This document shows positions 8,458 to 17,898 of a stretch of 64,000 nucleotides of DNA, piece after piece. The stretch spans positions 62,001 through 126,000 of the forward strand of contig VTTJ01000002.1 in the NCBI GenBank assembly GCA_008364785.1, in the 5' to 3' direction. Under the pieces are notes generated by a model. That model saw only the letters and a list, made by a program, of their open reading frames with translations. It was not told the origin of the DNA and did not search any database. A program made the translations under genes and the position numbers. Source of the DNA: Bacillus sp. BGMRC 2118 (lineage in GTDB: Bacteria; Bacillota; Bacilli; Bacillales; SA4). Position 1 is the first letter of the stretch; each line of letters begins with the position of its first letter.

Positions 8458-10584
8458 ATGGAGTCGCATAGGGAATTTGAGGCATATCTTGATGAGTTAC
8501 AAGTAATCACCATATTATTACCTAAGCATAGAGTGTGGGATGCCGTACTAGAATTTACACTATTGCAACCAGACGGAACAACATCTTTATTACAAGTTCA
8601 ATCATTTGAAGATCATCCTGAATTTTTAAAATATCAATGTGAAAGTATTACGCCTATACCTCTAGGTAAAACTCATTACGTTCTTCTTGGTAACACACGG
8701 ACTGACTTACAAATAGGAGCTGTAGTAAGGACGGTGCAATTTGATGAGGAATACTACTACCATGGTGAAGATTTAGGAGCTACCTATCTTCCTCATGCGA
8801 CTTTCTTTAAAGTTTGGGCACCCACTGCAACACATGTAAACGTACAATTGTTTAATCCAGATGAGTCGAAAAATAGTGTCCATAAAATGAAGCGGTCAGA
8901 AAAAGGTACTTGGGAGATTACAATTGAAGCAAACTTGGATAGGTACAGGTATATCTACCATGTTTGTGTAAATCAAGTGTGGCGTGAAGCGGTGGATCCC
9001 TATGTTAAATCAGTTACAATCAATGGTGAAAAAGGGGTAGTGATCGATCCACATAAAACCGAATTACCGCAAAAGCGAATGGTCCCCTTACTGCAGCCGA
9101 CAGATGCCATCATCTATGAAACGCATATACGGGATTTTACCATTCATAGAGAAAGTAAGATAGAGAAAAAGGCAACATATAACGGATTTGTAGAGAGCAC
9201 AAAGGATACGTGTATTGATTATATAAAGCAACTTGGCATTACTCATATTGAGTTATTACCCATTAATGATTTTGCGGGAATAGATGAAGGCGAACCATTA
9301 GCCTCATATAATTGGGGCTACAATCCACTTCATTATTTTTCCCCGGAAGGAAGTTATAGTTCAAATCCGAAAGACCCCTATGCAAGAATCATAGAGTTAC
9401 AATCAATGATTCAAGAAATTCATAATCAAGGAATTAGGGTCATTATCGATGTTGTGTTTAATCATGTATATATCAAGGAAGAATCAGCATTTGAAAAGAT
9501 TGTTCCAGGATACTACTTCCGGTACGATGGATTTGGAATGCCATCTAACGGTACAGGTGTCGGAAATGATTTAGCATCCGAACGGAAAATGATGAGGAAA
9601 TTTATCATTGATTGTGCATCATATTGGATACGTGTTTACAATGTAGACGGTCTTCGTTTTGACTTAATGGGTATATTGGATATAGAGACGATGAATGAAC
9701 TGCGAGAAATGGCTGATAAAGTAGATCCAACCATTTTACTATTTGGAGAAGGGTGGGAATTGAATACCCCATTACCTTCTGAGAAAAAAGCAACAATTCG
9801 TAATTCTTATAAATTGAATCGAATTGGCCTATTTAATGATAAGTTTCGCGACAGCATAAAAGGCAGCACATTTAATTTGTATGACCGTGGGTTTGCTTTA
9901 GGGCAATGTAACCGTACAAATGAGGTAAAGAATGTAATGATGGGAAGCATTCACAATGCTGGTGTGAAAGGATTGTTTTCAACCCCTGCTTTGTCCATTA
10001 ATTATGTAGAATCTCATGATAATCATACATTTTGGGATAAAGCGATTGTAAGTAATTCCTCTGAAGAGATAGAAACGATTAGAAAAAGACAACGGTTAGC
10101 GACGAGCATGGTCCTGCTGGCACAGGGGATTCCATTTATTCATAGCGGTCAAGAGTTTTATCGAACGAAGTATGGAGACAGCAACAGTTATCAATCCCCG
10201 GATTCTATTAATGAAATAAACTGGAGTCAAAAATCACAATTTGAGAAAGATGTTCTCTATCTTAAGGGATTAATAGACATCAGAAAGTCTCATGGTGCAT
10301 TTCGTTTTTCAAAAGCAGAACAGGTTACATCACATATGTCTTTTATTCAAACTGTACCAGAACTCTTAGCATATAGATTTAACGGAGTAAAGGACTATGG
10401 GGAATGGGAGACAATCGTGGTTGTTTTTAATAACAGTGCCCAAGCACAATACGTAGAATTTGATCAAAAACAAAGCTGGTGTGTTCTTGCGGATCAACAT
10501 GAGGCTAGTTGGAGACCATTATATAAGCTGACAACTAAAAAATTAGTCATATCCCCATTGAGTTGTCATGTTTTTACAAGGTAA
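8458..10584 (+). CDS. pulA: Type I pullulanase
   Basis: Cytoplasmic GH13 debranching enzyme (708 residues, no signal peptide) hydrolysing alpha-1,6 bonds in pullulan and branched maltodextrins. N-terminal region to about 110, CBM48-type module near residues 115-195 (FFKVWAPTATHVNVQLF), then the catalytic barrel. Type I pullulanase motif YNWGYNP is present; GH13 motifs VVFNHVY, GLRFDLMGILD (nucleophile Asp), LLFGEGW (acid/base Glu) and VESHDNHTFWDK are all intact. RBS GGGGGAAT precedes the ATG 22 bases after the ytlQ-like gene, so the two are probably cotranscribed. Equivalent to amyX of B. subtilis. Confidence 0.96.
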   Translation: MESHREFEAYLDELQVITILLPKHRVWDAVLEFTLLQPDGTTSLLQVQSFEDHPEFLKYQCESITPIPLGKTHYVLLGNTRTDLQIGAVVRTVQFDEEYYYHGEDLGATYLPHATFFKVWAPTATHVNVQLFNPDESKNSVHKMKRSEKGTWEITIEANLDRYRYIYHVCVNQVWREAVDPYVKSVTINGEKGVVIDPHKTELPQKRMVPLLQPTDAIIYETHIRDFTIHRESKIEKKATYNGFVESTKDTCIDYIKQLGITHIELLPINDFAGIDEGEPLASYNWGYNPLHYFSPEGSYSSNPKDPYARIIELQSMIQEIHNQGIRVIIDVVFNHVYIKEESAFEKIVPGYYFRYDGFGMPSNGTGVGNDLASERKMMRKFIIDCASYWIRVYNVDGLRFDLMGILDIETMNELREMADKVDPTILLFGEGWELNTPLPSEKKATIRNSYKLNRIGLFNDKFRDSIKGSTFNLYDRGFALGQCNRTNEVKNVMMGSIHNAGVKGLFSTPALSINYVESHDNHTFWDKAIVSNSSEEIETIRKRQRLATSMVLLAQGIPFIHSGQEFYRTKYGDSNSYQSPDSINEINWSQKSQFEKDVLYLKGLIDIRKSHGAFRFSKAEQVTSHMSFIQTVPELLAYRFNGVKDYGEWETIVVVFNNSAQAQYVEFDQKQSWCVLADQHEASWRPLYKLTTKKLVISPLSCHVFTR

Positions 10585-10681
10585 TAATTTTCGGATATAC
10601 TTGACGACTTGAATTAGTAGGAGATAAAATCTATTAGATAGTAAAAATAGTTAGTAATTCGAAATGATGATTTTTTCGATC

Positions 10682-10735
10682 AAAGACTAAGCTCTCAACC
10701 TGCCTTAGTAGGTTTGGCCTAGTCTTTCTACTTTT
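10682..10735 (+). terminator. Hairpin downstream of pulA, probable terminator
   Basis: AAAGACTA (10682-10689) pairs with TAGTCTTT (10720-10727), enclosing a second stem AACCT/AGGTT. The T run is weak, so confidence is moderate. Confidence 0.5.
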
Positions 10736-10757
10736 GGTTTCAAATATAACTAGATAC

Positions 10758-10814
10758 TCCTACTCAGCAGGAATCTCCTACTACGGTAGAAAATTCCTAC
10801 TGGGTAAGATTAGG
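10758..10814. repeat. Short degenerate repeat, TCCTACT motif with 18-19 bp period
   Basis: TCCTACT recurs at 10758, 10776 and 10795, each followed by a related tail containing G and A-rich bases. It lies immediately upstream of ytmP and could overlap its promoter. Confidence 0.45.
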
Positions 10815-10836
10815 CATGATAATGAAGGTGAATGGG

Positions 10837-11619
10837 TTGGACTATATTTTAGGTGAAGAATGGGAAATCTCTCCTGCTGGTGGAGCAACTGGAGAAGCCT
10901 ATTTCGCACAGCATAATGATAAAAAGATATTTTTAAAAAGAAATTCTTCTCCGTTTTTAGCAGTACTTTCTGCAGAAGGTATAGTCCCCAAGCTTATATG
11001 GACGAAGCGCTTAGAAAATGGGGATGTTATTACAGCGCAGCATTGGCTAGATGGAAGAGAATTAAAGCCGGCCGATATGCAGATGAAAGAAGTGGTGATG
11101 CTCTTAAATAAAATACATGCCTCAAAAGAGCTGCTGGACATGCTTATGAGAATAGGAAAGTCTCCATTAAGACCTGAGGAGCTGCTTCAGGATATGGAGA
11201 CTTCAAGTTATTTTAAGGTGGAGAGTGTTCAGAACCATTCAGTTAGTAGTGCCTTAGTATACCTAAGAACAAGCCTAGAGAAAATTGAAGACGTTGAATA
11301 TGTTGTATGTCACGGAGATATTAACCATAACAATTGGTTATTATCGAACACGAATCAAATGTTTTTAATTGATTGGGACGGTGCAATGGTAGCAGATCCA
11401 GCCATTGATATAGGAATGCTGTTGTATTCTTATATACCAGAGGAGAACTGGTCAAGCTGGCTGTCTCATTACGGAATTGAGCTTGATGACAGCCTTAGAC
11501 ATAGGATGAAATGGTATGTAATTTATCAAACGTTGTTATCCATTCAATGGTTTGAAGAGAAGGAACTGCATGAGCAAAAGCATTATGCGGAAAATTACTT
11601 ACATTCTCTACTTGATTAG
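10837..11619 (+). CDS. ytmP: YtmP-like aminoglycoside phosphotransferase/choline kinase-fold protein
   Basis: About 260 residues with the kinase-like fold of the APH/choline kinase group. The catalytic loop CHGDINHNNWLL and the metal-binding segment LIDWDGAMVADPAIDIG are intact, so phosphotransfer from a nucleotide is expected; the acceptor is unknown. The N-terminal PAGGATGEAYFA corresponds to the nucleotide-binding loop. Start is uncertain: ATG at 10816 or 10822, or TTG at 10837, which is the only one with a decent ribosome site (AAGGTG, six bases upstream). It converges on ytzH with overlapping stop codons. The ytmP-ytzH-trmB neighbourhood is conserved in bacilli. Confidence 0.88.
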   Translation: MDYILGEEWEISPAGGATGEAYFAQHNDKKIFLKRNSSPFLAVLSAEGIVPKLIWTKRLENGDVITAQHWLDGRELKPADMQMKEVVMLLNKIHASKELLDMLMRIGKSPLRPEELLQDMETSSYFKVESVQNHSVSSALVYLRTSLEKIEDVEYVVCHGDINHNNWLLSNTNQMFLIDWDGAMVADPAIDIGMLLYSYIPEENWSSWLSHYGIELDDSLRHRMKWYVIYQTLLSIQWFEEKELHEQKHYAENYLHSLLD

Positions 11620-11894
11620 GATAACTGATGGATATCATCAATCCATCTAGAAATATCTTGCTGATGACTTAAAATATGATCGTCTAAGTGAGCAGAGTAT
11701 TTTCCATTTTGGCTGTATTGATACACGTCCATTAATACGTTCTTTGCTTCAGAGCTTAAATGTTCATTTGTTAGCATTGATTTAACTAGACGCTCTAGCT
11801 GTTCGCATTCTGCAACAGTGCCACAGCAATCAGTTTGCTGATTCGATAATATGTCCATTAATACACTAATTTGGTTGTGAAGATCAAGTGGCAT
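11616..11894 (-). CDS. ytzH: YtzH-like protein
   Basis: A 92-residue helical, acidic protein recognised as YtzH from its N-terminal SVLMDILSNQQTDCCGTVAE and its place between ytmP and trmB. The function is unknown. The tandem Cys-Cys and paired His residues (HLDDHILSHQQD) are noticeable but not a known metal motif. It is transcribed against ytmP, overlapping it by four bases at the stop codons. Confidence 0.85.
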   Translation of the reverse strand: MPLDLHNQISVLMDILSNQQTDCCGTVAECEQLERLVKSMLTNEHLSSEAKNVLMDVYQYSQNGKYSAHLDDHILSHQQDISRWIDDIHQLS

Positions 11895-11997
11895 ACTAAA
11901 ATCACATCCTTATCTTAAAGTCATGTATTATCGTTTGAGTGTTCAACAATTTTTATACAGTGAATAAAAAATCAGTCCGTTAAGAGGAAGTGAATTT

Positions 11998-12639
11998 ATG
12001 CGTCTACGTCATAAACCGTGGGCCAAAGATAAATTAGCCGAACATGCTTCAATAGTAGTGCATAACCCTGAAGAACAAAAAGGAAAATGGCATGAGCTTT
12101 TTGGAAATGATAATCCTATTCACATTGAAGTAGGAACTGGAAAAGGCAGATTTATTACAGGTATGGCAAAAGCAAACCCACACATTAATTATATTGGTAT
12201 TGAATTGCAAGATAGTGTGATCGTCGGGGCTTTAGATTTAATAATAGAACATGCAACACCAAATATTCGTTTATTAAATCAAAATGCAGATGACTTACAA
12301 TCGTTCTTTGCACGAAATGAAATTGATCGTGTTTATTTAAATTTCTCAGATCCCTGGCCCAAAAATCGTCATGAAAAAAGACGTTTAACGTATAAAACGT
12401 ACTTAAAAATGTATGAAGATATTTTAGTGGAAAAAGGAGAAATTCACTTTAAAACCGATAATCAAGGGTTGTTTGAATATTCTCTAAGAAGTTTCTCTGA
12501 GTACGGATTGCTACTAAAATTCGTCAGTCTTGATCTTCATAAATCAGATTTCGAAGGAAACATTATGACAGAGTATGAAGAAAAGTTCGCAAGTAAAGGC
12601 AATCGAATATATCGTTCTGAAGTACAATATCAATCCTAA
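11998..12639 (+). CDS. trmB: tRNA (guanine-N7-)-methyltransferase
   Basis: SAM-dependent enzyme making m7G46 in the tRNA variable loop. The 213 residues match the family. Motif [12 protein letters not shown] binds [11 protein letters not shown] is motif II; the signature [15 protein letters not shown] with catalytic Asp and following Lys/Arg/His is intact; [13 protein letters not shown] completes the site. The ATG is preceded by AGAGGAAGTG. It is followed by a perfect terminator. Confidence 0.97.
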   Translation: MRLRHKPWAKDKLAEHASIVVHNPEEQKGKWHELFGNDNPIHIEVGTGKGRFITGMAKANPHINYIGIELQDSVIVGALDLIIEHATPNIRLLNQNADDLQSFFARNEIDRVYLNFSDPWPKNRHEKRRLTYKTYLKMYEDILVEKGEIHFKTDNQGLFEYSLRSFSEYGLLLKFVSLDLHKSDFEGNIMTEYEEKFASKGNRIYRSEVQYQS

Positions 12640-12640
12640 A

Positions 12641-12666
12641 ACCTGTCTCTATTGACAGGTTTTTTT
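12641..12666 (+). terminator. trmB terminator
   Basis: ACCTGTC pairs with GACAGGT across a TCTATT loop, followed by seven T residues. Confidence 0.9.
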
Positions 12667-12740
12667 GTTGTAGTTATTTTTGTGCAGTCAACATATAAGG
12701 TACATACATGGTACAATAAGGAAAACAGGGAGGGGAAATC

Positions 12741-13583
12741 ATGGAAACATTAAAGCTTGGTAAATTAACATTAACATGGCTAAATGGTGGGGTCACACAT
12801 TTGGATGGTGGTGCGATGTTTGGTGTTGTCCCTAAAACATTATGGTCGAGACGCTATGAAGTAAATGAAAGAAATTTAATTGAACTTCGGACAGATCCAA
12901 TTTTGATTCAAGATGGAAAGCGAAATTTCCTGGTTGATTCAGGTATTGGTAATCATAAAATGACAGAAAAAATGAAGAGAAACTTTGGAGTGGAAGAAGA
13001 AGCACAGTTAGATGAATCACTCGCTAAGCTTGGTCTTTCAACGAAGGATATTGATTGTGTATTAATGACGCATTTACATTTTGATCATGCGTGTGGACTG
13101 ACAAAATGGAATGAAGATTCGTTAGTTCCTACTTTTGAGAACGCTGTCATACATACTTCTAAAATTGAGTGGGACGAAATGCAACATCCAAATATCCGAT
13201 CTAAGAATACTTACTGGAAAGATAATTGGTCAGCCATTGTGCATCAAGTTCAGCCGTTTACTGAGAGTATTACGATATCAGAAGAAATCTCTATGTATCA
13301 CACTGGAGGTCATAGTGATGGGCATTCCATTATCGTGATGGAATCGGAAGGTGAAAAGGCACTACATTTAGCTGATATCCTACCTACCCATGCACATCAA
13401 AACCCATTATGGGTGATGGCATACGATGACTATCCTATGCAATCGATTAAAGAAAAGCAACATTGGATTGAAAGAGGACTACATGACCAGATGTGGTTTA
13501 CATTTTATCATGATGCAAAGTATCGTGCATTGAAATGGGATCAGGAAGGGAATATTAATCAGACAATTGAGCGAAAAAAATAG
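12741..13583 (+). CDS. ytnP: YtnP-type metallo-beta-lactamase-fold lactonase
   Basis: A 280-residue hydrolase of the metallo-beta-lactamase fold. The dinuclear zinc motif [10 protein letters not shown] (HxHxDH) is at residues about 111-120; a later His in TGGHSDGHS, an Asp in [12 protein letters not shown] and the final His in FYHDAKY complete the ligand set. B. subtilis YtnP is known as a quorum-quenching lactonase that degrades homoserine-lactone-type signals, so that activity is inferred. A good ribosome site (AGGGAGGGGAAATC) precedes the ATG. It converges with the PepSY gene at a shared hairpin. Confidence 0.92.
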   Translation: METLKLGKLTLTWLNGGVTHLDGGAMFGVVPKTLWSRRYEVNERNLIELRTDPILIQDGKRNFLVDSGIGNHKMTEKMKRNFGVEEEAQLDESLAKLGLSTKDIDCVLMTHLHFDHACGLTKWNEDSLVPTFENAVIHTSKIEWDEMQHPNIRSKNTYWKDNWSAIVHQVQPFTESITISEEISMYHTGGHSDGHSIIVMESEGEKALHLADILPTHAHQNPLWVMAYDDYPMQSIKEKQHWIERGLHDQMWFTFYHDAKYRALKWDQEGNINQTIERKK

Positions 13584-13605
13584 CCCTCAAAAAAAGGGCT
13601 TTGAG
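13574..13605. terminator. Shared terminator between ytnP and the PepSY gene
   Basis: AGCCCT (13582-13587) pairs with AGGGCT (13595-13600). Read on the minus strand it is followed by seven T residues, so it works best for the PepSY gene; on the plus strand the tail is weak. Confidence 0.75.
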
Positions 13606-13607
13606 TA

Positions 13608-13919
13608 TTAATCGTGAACTTCTTGAATATCTAGTATCGTACCATTCTCTGCATTTACAATGAATTCTAAATGTTCCTGTTGGTCAGCAATACTTCTTGT
13701 GATTCCACCTCTATAAATCTTATAGGTGATATTATTTTTAATAAAGTCTTCAGGTACCATGTGAATCCAAGAACCATTTATAGGTCCATGTTTTTTCACT
13801 TCTTGCTTTACTTTTCGTAAGGCAGCATCTGATGAAATGTGAGCTGGTTTATATTTTTGGAATACATAAGTTCCGATCACTCCAACGGATACACCGAGTA
13901 AAAATTTACGTATGCTCAT
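13608..13919 (-). CDS. Small membrane-anchored PepSY-type protein
   Basis: A 103-residue protein with an N-terminal hydrophobic anchor (residues 5-22, KFLLGVSVGVIGTYVF) and an extracytoplasmic region resembling a PepSY domain (ALRKVKQEVKKHG, then YKIYRGGI and FIVNAENGTILDIQEV, the usual closing strand). The start at MSIRK is set by GGAGG eight bases upstream; a longer frame lacks a ribosome site. PepSY domains often modulate peptidases; the partner is unknown. It lies between ytnP and ytoP. Confidence 0.82.
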   Translation of the reverse strand: MSIRKFLLGVSVGVIGTYVFQKYKPAHISSDAALRKVKQEVKKHGPINGSWIHMVPEDFIKNNITYKIYRGGITRSIADQQEHLEFIVNAENGTILDIQEVHD

Positions 13920-14089
13920 TTTAAATCCTCCGATTCTCTGGATATTATCAATTCTATACAAATTATACATGATTTCATACTTTCAGAACGATAGGAAGAA
14001 TTCAAACTGGAAAGCATGGCAGTTATTTTGTACAATGAGAATACAGAAACTATTTAGCATTTCGAAATAATGTACAGGGGGAATACATA

Positions 14090-15163
14090 ATGAACCAAGA
14101 AACTTTACAGTTATTTAAGACGTTAACTGAACTACCAGGTGCACCTGGTAATGAACATGCTGTACGAAAATTTATGAAATTAGAGTTAGAAAAATACTCA
14201 GATGAGATTGTTCAAGATCGACTTGGAAGTATTTTTGGCTTACGCCGTGGGCCTGAAAATGGGCCAACGGTAATGGTTGCTGGCCATATGGATGAAGTTG
14301 GATTTATGGTTACTTCGATTACTGAAAATGGAATGCTTCGATTTCAACCACTTGGAGGCTGGTGGAGTCAAGTCCTCTTGGCTCAACGTGTCCAAATCAT
14401 CACGGACAATGGACCGGTAGTTGGTGTAATCGGTTCTATTCCTCCACATTTATTAGAGGAATCACAACGTGCAAAGCCAATGGATATAAAGAACATGCTA
14501 ATTGATATTGGTGCAGACGACAAAGAAGATGTACTTCGAATTGGTGTTAAGCCAGGTCAACAAATCGTACCTATTTGTGACTTTACACCAATGGCTAACC
14601 CTAAAAAGGTTATGGCAAAGGCATGGGATAACCGATATGGTTGTGGATTATCAATTGAATTGTTAAAAGAGCTGAAGGGTGAGAAACTTCAAAATACGTT
14701 ATATTCTGGTGCAACTGTTCAAGAAGAAGTTGGACTACGTGGTGCTCAAACTGCAGCTAACTTAATAAAACCGGATATTTTCTTTGCTCTAGATGCTAGT
14801 CCGGCCAACGATATGTCAGGTGACAAAACGGCATTTGGCCAGCTTGGCAAAGGAGCACTATTAAGAATTCTTGATCGTACAATGGTCACTCATAAAGGTA
14901 TGAGAGAATTTGTGTTAGATACAGCTGAATCAAATAGCATTCCGTATCAATATTTTATTTCACAAGGTGGAACAGATGCAGGACGTGTTCATATCTCAAA
15001 TGAAGGTGTTCCTTCCGCAGTAATTGGAATATGCTCAAGATATATTCATACACACGCTTCAATCGTACATGTTGATGATTATGCGGCTGCAAAGGAATTA
15101 ATTGTGAAATTAGTCAAGTCACTTGATCAAACGACTGTTCAAACAATTAGAGATAATGGATAA
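14090..15163 (+). CDS. ytoP: M42 family glutamyl/leucyl aminopeptidase YtoP
   Basis: A 357-residue cytosolic metallo-aminopeptidase of the M42/PepA-like family, usually forming a dodecamer. Metal site residues: GHMDEVGF (His66, Asp68), AWDNRYG (bridging Asp), QEEVGLRGA (catalytic and metal Glu), LDASPAND (Asp), and the late [10 protein letters not shown] (His). RBS AGGGGGAAT. A strong terminator follows. It corresponds to ytoP of B. subtilis. Confidence 0.95.
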   Translation: MNQETLQLFKTLTELPGAPGNEHAVRKFMKLELEKYSDEIVQDRLGSIFGLRRGPENGPTVMVAGHMDEVGFMVTSITENGMLRFQPLGGWWSQVLLAQRVQIITDNGPVVGVIGSIPPHLLEESQRAKPMDIKNMLIDIGADDKEDVLRIGVKPGQQIVPICDFTPMANPKKVMAKAWDNRYGCGLSIELLKELKGEKLQNTLYSGATVQEEVGLRGAQTAANLIKPDIFFALDASPANDMSGDKTAFGQLGKGALLRILDRTMVTHKGMREFVLDTAESNSIPYQYFISQGGTDAGRVHISNEGVPSAVIGICSRYIHTHASIVHVDDYAAAKELIVKLVKSLDQTTVQTIRDNG

Positions 15164-15167
15164 AGTA

Positions 15168-15196
15168 AAAAGAGAGCAGCAGCTCTCTTTTTTTTG
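15168..15196 (+). terminator. ytoP terminator
   Basis: AAAAGAGAGC pairs perfectly with GCTCTCTTTT across a four-base loop, followed by more T residues. Confidence 0.9.
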
Positions 15197-15237
15197 AAAA
15201 TAAGCAGTAACTATTAAGGGGATAAGTCTTATCTTTT

Positions 15238-15359
15238 GGCTGTTTTCGTATAAAAAATGTTGTTTTGCGTCAAAATCCCATAAGCCGTATTTTTACTACT
15301 TCAGTATCTAGTTACTACTATACATAAAGCGAGTGCCTACATTATTGTTTAACAGAGCC
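15238..15359 (+). repeat. MITE-like dispersed element, copy A (shortened)
   Basis: About 122 bp related to the longer copies at 32982-33168 and 52177-52362. It starts GGCTGTTTTCGTATA and ends CAGAGCC, so the termini are roughly inverted copies. It keeps the internal hairpin (CAAAATCC with ATTTTTAC around CATAAGCC) and the block AGTTACTACTATACAT, but lacks about 65-75 bp present in the other copies. It ends 31 bp upstream of the DUF84 start codon and so forms most of that gene's leader. Confidence 0.7.
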
Positions 15360-15389
15360 TAAATGAAAAAAAGTGAATGGAGCGGAGAT

Positions 15390-15893
15390 ATGAAAACCAT
15401 AGCAATTGGATCAAAAAATTTCGCAAAGGTTGAAGCAGTTAAGGAAATCTTTGGAAATCAGGAAATCATAAGCATTTCGGTACCATCCAACGTTTCCAAT
15501 CAGCCATTTTCTGACGAAGAAACGATGACAGGAGCCCGTAATCGTGCAAATAATGCGTTAATTGAAGCAAGAACTAACATAGGTATTGGCCTCGAAGGTG
15601 GAGTCGTTCAAATGAAGGATGATTTATACCTTTGCAATTGGGGAGCAATTGTAGATGAGAATGGATATTATGCCGTGGCAAGTGGAGCTAAAATCTTGCT
15701 GCCAAAAGAAGTTGGTCGGGAATTGATAAAAGGGAGAGAGCTTGGACCCATTATGGATGAATATGCAAAGTTGCAAAACGTTCGCCATCTAGAAGGGGCA
15801 ATTGGAATTTTTACAAACGGATTAGTGAATCGAAAAGAAATGTTTAAGCATATTGTTATGCTCTTGAAAGGGCAATATGAATATAATAGGTGA
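15390..15893 (+). CDS. DUF84 family protein, probable YjjX-like inosine/xanthosine triphosphatase
   Basis: A 167-residue protein of the Ham1/ITPase-like fold. The N-terminal IAIGSKNFAKVEAVKE is the typical nucleotide-binding start (GSxNxxKxxAV); SDEETMTGARNRA and GIGLEGGVV are the conserved core motifs of the YjjX/DUF84 group. These enzymes remove non-canonical purine triphosphates (ITP, XTP) from the nucleotide pool; substrate here is inferred. The ATG at 15390 has GGAG seven bases upstream and is preferred over the one at 15363. The leader is formed by a MITE-like element. Confidence 0.85.
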   Translation: MKTIAIGSKNFAKVEAVKEIFGNQEIISISVPSNVSNQPFSDEETMTGARNRANNALIEARTNIGIGLEGGVVQMKDDLYLCNWGAIVDENGYYAVASGAKILLPKEVGRELIKGRELGPIMDEYAKLQNVRHLEGAIGIFTNGLVNRKEMFKHIVMLLKGQYEYNR

Positions 15894-16021
15894 AAAAACA
15901 TAGGTATTTATACCTATTCCTTCGACAAAAACCGTAATTCTTATCGAATTTTGTAATTTTCGGGTTGTCACATCTTTTTTAATAAGGTTATTATTAAAGA
16001 GTGTAAGTTAGGAGGATAAAG

Positions 16022-16516
16022 ATGAGAATATATAAATCTATGTTTATATTATTACTTTTATTACTAGTAGGCTGCACATCAATTGATGAGGTTGTAGTTG
16101 AGACAAAAGACATAGTAGAAAAAGAGTTTCACGCTGGTGAAAAGGGAGTCAATGTCGAAACAGAAACATTCTCCTACTATAAGCCTACATCAATGGAGAT
16201 AAAAGATAAGGGAACGACGAACATTATCTTAACAGAAGGTAAACAACCATATATCCTTTTCGTCAATACGCTTGAGAAGAAGAATAGTCAAGTTGTCTAT
16301 GAATCTTCACAGAAAAATGCAGAGTATTTAGTTCATGAAACGTTTGAACATAAAGATTCCTTTGCCTTCCTACAAGTATTAGAATTAGATAAGAATTTGT
16401 ATGAAGTAACAGTTGGAGTTGGTGGTACAAAGCTAACAACTGAAACCAAGAAGGACAAAATTGCAGATAGTGCTGAACTAATGATGCAAATTGCAAATTC
16501 TGTGCGAGTAAAATAA
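16022..16516 (+). CDS. Hypothetical lipoprotein
   Basis: A 164-residue secreted protein with a lipoprotein signal peptide: basic start MRIYK, hydrophobic core, lipobox LVGC with Cys18. The mature part is charged and beta-rich, without a domain I recognise. It is preceded by a strong AGGAGG. It sits between the DUF84 gene and ytpP; a terminator about 125 bp downstream is the nearest termination signal. Confidence 0.8.
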   Translation: MRIYKSMFILLLLLLVGCTSIDEVVVETKDIVEKEFHAGEKGVNVETETFSYYKPTSMEIKDKGTTNIILTEGKQPYILFVNTLEKKNSQVVYESSQKNAEYLVHETFEHKDSFAFLQVLELDKNLYEVTVGVGGTKLTTETKKDKIADSAELMMQIANSVRVK

Positions 16517-16639
16517 TCATTTTTTACTAGATATAAACTTTAGAATAGCTAAGGCACTAAGGAAGTAGATGGCATATAAGAGAATGATGAAATCTGATTT
16601 AGTCAGGTTCCAGTATGTTACTAAGTTTCCATAAGATTA

Positions 16640-16673
16640 AAATAAACCTATTATACTAAGGTTTATTTTTTTT
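16640..16673 (+). terminator. Terminator between the lipoprotein gene and ytpP
   Basis: AATAAACCT pairs with AGGTTTATT across a nine-base loop, followed by eight T residues. Confidence 0.85.
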
Positions 16674-16747
16674 GTGTTAATACATGAGGAAATATATAAT
16701 AGATGAAGGTCATAAAACCGTAAACTTAATCCCGGGAGGTAATATAT

Positions 16748-17056
16748 ATGAAAAAGCTTGAAAATGTTGAACAGTATAAAGAAATTATACAAAATAAGGT
16801 GGTTTTACTTTTCTCAGCAGATTGGTGTCCTGATTGTCGTTTTATTGAACCATTTTTACCTGAGATTGAAGAAACGTACAATGAGTTTACTTTTTATTAT
16901 GTAGATCGTGATCAATTTATCGATTTATGTGTGGAATTAGATGTATTTGGTATCCCAAGCTTTGTCGCGTATGCAGATGGAAATGAACTTGGCAGGTTCG
17001 TGAGTAAAGATCGAAAAACACAAGATGAAATTGAACAATTCTTAAACGGTCTGTAA
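16748..17056 (+). CDS. ytpP: Thioredoxin-like protein YtpP
   Basis: A 102-residue single-domain thioredoxin fold with redox motif CPDC ([10 protein letters not shown], residues about 24-33) and the cis-proline segment GIPSFVAY. Cytosolic, no signal peptide. In bacilli YtpP is linked to the bacillithiol/thioredoxin redox systems; the precise client is unknown. CGGGAGG precedes the ATG. It heads the ytpP-ytpQ-ytpR cluster, with a 30-bp gap to ytpQ. Confidence 0.93.
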   Translation: MKKLENVEQYKEIIQNKVVLLFSADWCPDCRFIEPFLPEIEETYNEFTFYYVDRDQFIDLCVELDVFGIPSFVAYADGNELGRFVSKDRKTQDEIEQFLNGL

Positions 17057-17086
17057 TATCACCAAAATCAGAAGGGAGTGTTCTGT

Positions 17087-17896
17087 ATGAAAATGACGAG
17101 TAAAAAAATGAAAGAAATACTCGAAGCAAGATTGAACAATCCTGACTGGAGTATTTCCTTTAATGCAAAAGAAGACACATTCCGTGTAATAGAAAAGCAC
17201 GTAAATAAAGGAGTTACAGTCTCCTTACCAGGTATTATAAGTAAATGGGAAGTCCAAAAGGATGCTGTTATCGATGAAGTGGTCTATTACATTGAGGAAT
17301 CTTTACTTGCTTTAAAACAAGATAATGGTTTGTATGGGAAAGAAAAGAAAGTGTTCCCAGTCATTCGTTCCACATCTTTTACAACTCAATCTCAAGAAGG
17401 AAAGAAGCTGTTTTATGAAGACCATACAGCTGAAACTAGAATTTATTACGCAATAGACTTAGGTAGAACGTATAAATTAATAGATGAAGAAACAATGGAA
17501 AAAGAAGGATGGAAGGTAGAACAGATTCGTGAGATGGCAACGTTTAATCTTCGTTCTCTTCCAACGAAAGTGAAAAAAGATACGGTTGCTGAAAACGACT
17601 TCTATTTTCTTAATTCAAATGATGGGTATGATGCAAGTAGAATACTAAATGAGTCCCTTTTATCACAATATGAAAAAGATATGAAGGGTACAATGGCTGT
17701 AGCTGTTCCACACCAGGATGTATTAATTATTGCAGATATACAAAATGAAACTGGTTATGACATATTAGCTCAGATGACGATGAGCTTTTTCTCTAATGGT
17801 CTTGTACCTATTACAGCTTTATCCTTTCTATACAGTGACGGAGAATTAGAACCTGTTTTCATACTAGGAAAAAATAAGCCGAAGAGAGGTAACTAA
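17087..17896 (+). CDS. ytpQ: DUF1444 family protein YtpQ
   Basis: A 269-residue soluble protein of the DUF1444 family, function unknown. The N-terminal [17 protein letters not shown] is typical of YtpQ. The ATG at 17087 is chosen over an upstream in-frame GTG (17078) because GAAGGGAG lies at the right distance. It sits between ytpP and ytpR with two-base spacing to the latter, so the three are almost certainly one transcript. Confidence 0.9.
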   Translation: MKMTSKKMKEILEARLNNPDWSISFNAKEDTFRVIEKHVNKGVTVSLPGIISKWEVQKDAVIDEVVYYIEESLLALKQDNGLYGKEKKVFPVIRSTSFTTQSQEGKKLFYEDHTAETRIYYAIDLGRTYKLIDEETMEKEGWKVEQIREMATFNLRSLPTKVKKDTVAENDFYFLNSNDGYDASRILNESLLSQYEKDMKGTMAVAVPHQDVLIIADIQNETGYDILAQMTMSFFSNGLVPITALSFLYSDGELEPVFILGKNKPKRGN

Positions 17897-17898
17897 CA

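Noticed and set aside
15370-15390. Remnant of the structured repeat at 4350 (GTGAATGGAGCGG)
   Set aside because: Only about 13 bases resemble the element's end; too short to separate from a normal ribosome-binding region.
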